Source: Hoplostethus atlanticus
Lineage: Eukaryota; Chordata; Actinopteri; Trachichthyiformes; Trachichthyidae
Direction of reading: 5' to 3'
Assembly: GCA_034670405.1 (NCBI GenBank)
Contig: JAXDDX010000172.1
Span: forward strand, 744,001-808,000
Length of the DNA: 64,000 nucleotides
Shown here: in pieces, positions 34,901-40,900 of the stretch
How positions within the stretch are numbered: the stretch's first letter is position 1
How the letters are laid out: the number at the start of each line of letters is the position of its first letter
Notes under the pieces: model-generated
What the model was told of the DNA's origin: nothing
Databases searched by the model: none
What the model saw: the letters and a program-made list of their open reading frames with translations, nothing else
Made by a program: the position numbers and the translations under genes

Positions 34901-37900
34901 AGAAGACGTGGACAACTGCTCACTTTGCCAGCCGGGGGAATTTATTCTCTGTGTGAAACATGAAATATGAGTACAGCAAGCAACTTCACAAGCCAGGTTA
35001 ATCTCATGCACATCTCTCCTCTGGGAGCGCAACGCTAACTCCATGTTACAATTCTGTTTCTAAAACAACATAAAATACCATGAAAAATAAAATACAAATG
35101 AAATCATCTTAAAATGAGAATAAAATTGTCACAACAATCAGTTGAATAATCAAAACAAAATATATCTCTGATAATAAAACATTAATTTGAGAATTTATCC
35201 ACTCACAGCTGCAGTATTTTGTATTTTATGAATTATATTAAATATAAATGAACAGGAACATATATTAGCATTCATGCTGTATAACCCAAAAAAACCGAAA
35301 TCATCCATACACAAATGTACATAAACAAACATAATGGAGTAGCTCACATACCTGTGTGAAACATGAAATATGAGTACAGCAAGCAACTTCACAAGCCAGG
35401 TTAATCTCATGCACATCTTTAAAGGGGAAAAGCAGACAACAGCAGACTGCATGAGAAACCTTACCATGCTCTTAGCATAGCTTGGGAATGGTAGCCTAGC
35501 CTGTTGCACAAAAGTGCTGTACTCGATAAATAATCACATACACACTCTAATATATAACATGAAAGTAAAGGACATCATTTGTGAACTGTTACAACAAAAA
35601 ACTGCGACTCTGTTTAGCATTTCATCACATTTTAACAAATTATTGACAAGGCACTCGTATAACCTTACCTCTCCTCTGGGAGCGCAACGCTAACTGACGA
35701 GAATGCCGCGAACTCACTAGGAAGTGAGGTCACGTAATTTCAAAATAAAAGCTCCTCCAAGATAAATTAATACAAAAACAGGTGAAAACAACAAAACATG
35801 AACAGAAAAGGATTATTGGTGAAATATATACCTGATACATTAGTACACCAGTTACATTAGCAGTAACTTTAGACAACGTAGAACAATTTTAATCTACATT
35901 TTATTGCAGATTATACATTTTACTCACTAACTATATAATATTTACCTCGCTCATTTAAAAAAAAAAAAAGTCTTATTCAATGAAGTCTAGGAAGTGGGGA
36001 GTGGTGGGGCGGCGTCCTAGCGCCCTCTATTGGCCAGCCGCCACTGCTTTTAATACTGTTAATACTATTAGTACTTCTAATACTACTGCTACTATTAATA
36101 CTACTGCTACTACTACTACAACAACAGTTAGTACTTTTAATAGTACTACTACAACTGTTAGTACTTTAATACTTTAAATATTACTAATACTTGTACCACT
36201 ACTAATACTATGACTACTACAACTGTTAGTACTTTTAATACTTTTAATATTACTACATTACATTACAGTCATTTAGCAGATGCTTTTATCCAAAGCGACT
36301 TACAATACGTTCATTCAACGTAGGTAGGCACGATAACTACTATTCACCAGAAATCATAAGTGCATTTCCTTCCTAAACAAGCATATAAGCATATAAGCAA
36401 GTGCTAAGACAAGTAAGTGAAATAAATAAGCAAGTGCTAAGAGGAAGGGTCAGGGTAGTATTTCTTGAAGAGGTGAGTTTTCAGCCTGTGGTGAAAGATT
36501 TGCAGCGACTCTGCTGTCCTGACATCAGTTGGGGAGTTTATTCCACCACTGTGGGGCCAGGACTTAGAAGAGCCATGACTGTGTAGATTGGCCGCAGGGG
36601 CCTCTGAGCGACAGGGCAACAAGTCACCTCGAGGCAGCAGAGCGAAGTGATCGGGCGGGGGTGTAAGACTTGACCATAGCCTGGAGGTAGGAAGGAGCTG
36701 TTCCTTTTACTGCCCTATAGGCTAGCACCAGAGTCTTAAACTGGATGCGAGCTGCTACAGATAGACAGTGTAGAGAATGGAGAAGGGTAGTTGTGTGGAA
36801 GAACTTGGAGCGGTTGAACACCAGACGAGCTGCAGCTTTCTGAACAAGCTCCAGAGGTCTGATGGCGCCGGGGCACCAGCAAGGAGGGAGTTGCAGTAGT
36901 CCAGGTGGGAGATGACAAGAGCCTGGATGAGCACCTGCTCCGTCTCTTCAGTGAGGAAGGGGCGAATCCTCCTGATGTTGTAGAGTAGGAATCTGCTGAT
37001 GCAATGTTTGCCGGAAACAACAGTTGGTCATCCAGGGTCACACCCAGATTCCTCGCAGTCCGAGTTGATGTCACCACAGCATTGTCAATGGTTATGGCCA
37101 GGTCTTGGTGTGGACAACTCTTTGGGTTTTCTAGCCTTCTACATTGAGATAGAAGGTGTAACAGCAGAGATATTGGGGATTAAAAATTGCCATTTTGAAT
37201 GCTATGTCATGGTAACGGTGGTGGTGCAGTGTAATTTATTTTACCTATTTTAACTATTTCGAACTGATGTGGTCTGTTTTTGTCCAGAGTGCAAAGAGAA
37301 CGAGGGAACCTTGAACAGGTCTGTTCCCTCTGTAGTTAACTGGATGAGCTCTACTGGTGAGAACGCCACTTCATCACTAGACATTTGGAGGCCAAGTGAC
37401 TCCATGCATGATATACACACACATACTCTATCTATTGCTCTTAAGTCACATATCTGCTTTCTTCAGATTCCCCTATGTCTCTCTCTCTCATGGTACTGCG
37501 TCAACCTTTGTTAAATGTTGGTCAAAGAACAGCCTAATTCATTTTCGCAGTTATTACAAAGTCTTTCTCTTCCTGTTGTGTTGAATGAATAGCATAAGAG
37601 AGTATTGAATACATCTAATTCAAAAGGCTACACTTGCAAATTTGGAGTAAGATTTTTCCTTGTGGGAGCTGGGAGTGGTAACGGAGAGGAGTGGAGTGCG
37701 TGCATAGCCGCGTGCTTGGAGAGCGGAGTTTCCATTCGCCACTCACATTCTCTGGACTTGTCACCAAACATGCCAAAAATTTTTTACGACCAAGCAGTTC
37801 AATTTCGCACTCATCTGTTCTTCTTCCCTTGGCTACCCATTCCAGATGTAGCAATGGAGACTTGTAGATCTCTGGATGTCATTCTTGGGTTGATTTTTAC

Positions 37901-40900
37901 TAGTTGTAATATTATTTTTATTTTAGAAGGACGTCTACTTCTAGGCAGAGTTGCTGTCATGTTAAATGCTTTCCATTTATATTATTTGTCTAACAGTGGA
38001 CAGATGGAGAGAGTTAAGAAAAGTCTAATTGTGATGAAATAAGTATCCACAGAAAGAAAACTAATTCTATTATTGCACAGGGGGTTCACAAACTTTCAAA
38101 CATGACTGTGTGTATACATATATATATGTATACATACATACATATATACAGTGCCTTGCAAAAGTATTCAAACCCCTTTGACTTTTTGCACATTTTGTTG
38201 TGCTAATAAGTTAAGGCACTGTATGTATGTAGTATACATACATGTTGACCCATCAATATTGCTCTAAAGTCACATATCTGCTTTCTTCAGATTCCCATAT
38301 ATCTCATTGTTACATACAGCATACATAGTGATATTTATAATTTTATGTTATATTTACATATGCATATATTTATATATAGCACATATTTTGTATTTTTATA
38401 TTGCAAATGTTCTGCACTAATTTCTTGCTGCAATAAGTCCTACTGCTGTTGTTTTGCACTCCATTATAATGCTGTAATCTTTACTTTCCATTCATAGGTT
38501 CTATATTTATGTAAACCCAATCTGCTACATTCTTTATTTTCTATTTTGCTATTGATATTCTATTTTTCCCTTGTTTTATTCTGTTACAATTTGCTGCTGC
38601 AACAACCCAGTTTCCCATGGGAATCAAGAACAGGTCATTTAATCATAAAGCTATGTAAAGACATCTTACCAATGGTCTGTTCCTTATCCATAGGCTTTAG
38701 TATGGATGATAGCCAGTGTCCCAGGCAGATTCCCGAGAGTGGTGGCAGTCTGCTCAGACAGCTGTTTGAGAACCCTAACAAGACATCTACACTGAACCAG
38801 GACCAGAAGTTCTCCACACTGTCCAAGCCCCAGTTGAACTTCAGCTACATGACAGAGAGCCAGCACTTTTCCGGCACCAGCTCCATGTCAAAACCCTGTA
38901 AGATAGACTACCTGATTTGGTATTTGACAACCAGAATCACTTTACTTGCGAAGTACAACAAGGAGACGTTCAGACCAAGCATATTACTGGTTTATTCCAA
39001 CTGTGGAGCATTTCCTCTTTTAGTTTGGTCTGAGCAGGTGAGAAACAATACCATTCGAAATTGGGTGGCACCAAATAACTACAGCGTGATGAATGAAAAT
39101 ATGGGTCTCTGCCCTCTTCCAAGTGAATTTACAAGTGCAGTGGATTTTATTAGGAGTGAGAACATAATCTGGTCCAACTACACAAAATTAGTCTTAATTG
39201 ATATCATCTCCAAGAAGAATGTTTTTGGAAGAAATGATTGCTTGGATAAACAGGGTTGATTTTTCTCCACCATGGTGCCATGAAGTTTCTTAATGATGGT
39301 CAGCTGACAGTCAATGACGTGCTCAGCAGAGGTTGAGAGGATATCAGAATCAGAATCAGGTTTATTGCCAAGTATGTTTTCACATACAAGGAATTTGACT
39401 TGGTGTTTTGGTGCATAACAATGAACATACAATAAAAGAAAACAGGAATAAAAGCAAGTACTGTAAAAAGCAAAGGTCAAGAATACAATATAAAATAGAA
39501 AAAATCACACTAAATATATGAAAAGATATTATAAGAAATAACAAAAATAATAATAACTATAAAATAAAAGAATATGTGCCATATACACTACCGCTCAAAA
39601 GTTTGGGGTCACCCAGAAAATGTCATGTTTTCCATGAAAACTCACACTTTCATCAAATGAGTTGCAAAATGAATAGAAAATATAGTCAAGACATTGACAA
39701 GGTTAGAAATAATGATTTTTACTTGAAATAATAATTTTGTCCTTCAAACTTGGCTTTCGTCAAAAGATCCTCCATTTGCAGCAGTTATAGCCTTGCAGAC
39801 CTTTGGCATTCTAGCTGTCAATTTGTTGAGGTAATATGAAGAAATTTCACCCCATGCTTCCTGAAGCACCTCCCACAAGTTGGATTGGCTTGATGGGCAC
39901 TTCTTACGTATCATACGGTCAAGCTGCTCCCACAACAGCTCAATAGGGTTGAGATCTGGTGACTGCGCTGGCTACTCCATTTTAGACAGAATACCAGCTG
40001 ACTGCTTCTTCCCTAAATAGTTCTTTGTCCATCTTAATCGTTTCCTTTTATTGGCCAATCTCAGATATGGCTTTTTCTTTGCTACTCTGCCTAGAAGGCC
40101 AGCATCCTGGAGTCGCCTCTTCACTGTTGACGTTGGGACTGGTGTTTTGCGGGTACCATTTAATGAAGCTGCCAGTTGAGGACCTGTGAGGCGTCTCGTT
40201 CTCAAACTAGAGACTCTGATGTACTTGTCCTCTAGCTCAGTTGTGCACCGGGGCCTCCCTTCTCTTTCTATTCTGGTTAGAGCCAGTTTGCACTGTTCTG
40301 TGAAGGGAGTAGTACACAACAAGTATGAGATCTCCAGTTTCTTGGCAATTTCTCACATGGAATAGCCTTCATTTCTCAGAAAGAATAAGAAGGAATAGAA
40401 GAAGAAGAATAGACTGACGAGTTTCAGAAGAAAGTTCTTTTTTTTCTGGCCATTTTGAGACCATAATCGAACCCACAAATGCTGATGCTCCAGATACTCA
40501 ACTAGCCTAAGGAAGGACAATTTTATTGCTTCTTTAATCAGCACAACAGTTTTCAATGATCAATTAGCCTTTTAACACGATAAACTTGGGTTAGCTAACA
40601 CAATGTGCCATTGGAACACAGGAGTGATGGTTGCTGAAAATGGGCCTCTGTACGCCTATGTAGATATTCCATTAAAAATCAGCCGTTTCTAGCTAATAGT
40701 CATTTACCACATTAACAATGTCTAGACTGTATTTCTGATCAATTTAATGTTATTTTAATTGAAAAAAAAATTGTTTTTCTTTCAAAAATAAGGACATTTA
40801 TAAGTGACCCCAAACTTTTGAGCGGTAGTGTATATGTTCTGAAAATTAAAGAGCTGTACATTTTTGTGCAGAATGTGCAGAAATATTAAACATTAAATAT

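Noticed and set aside
38546..39259. 237-codon single-exon gene
   Set aside because: Only 38694-38897 is supported, as ets2 exon 7; the rest of the frame is intron read-through past a good donor.
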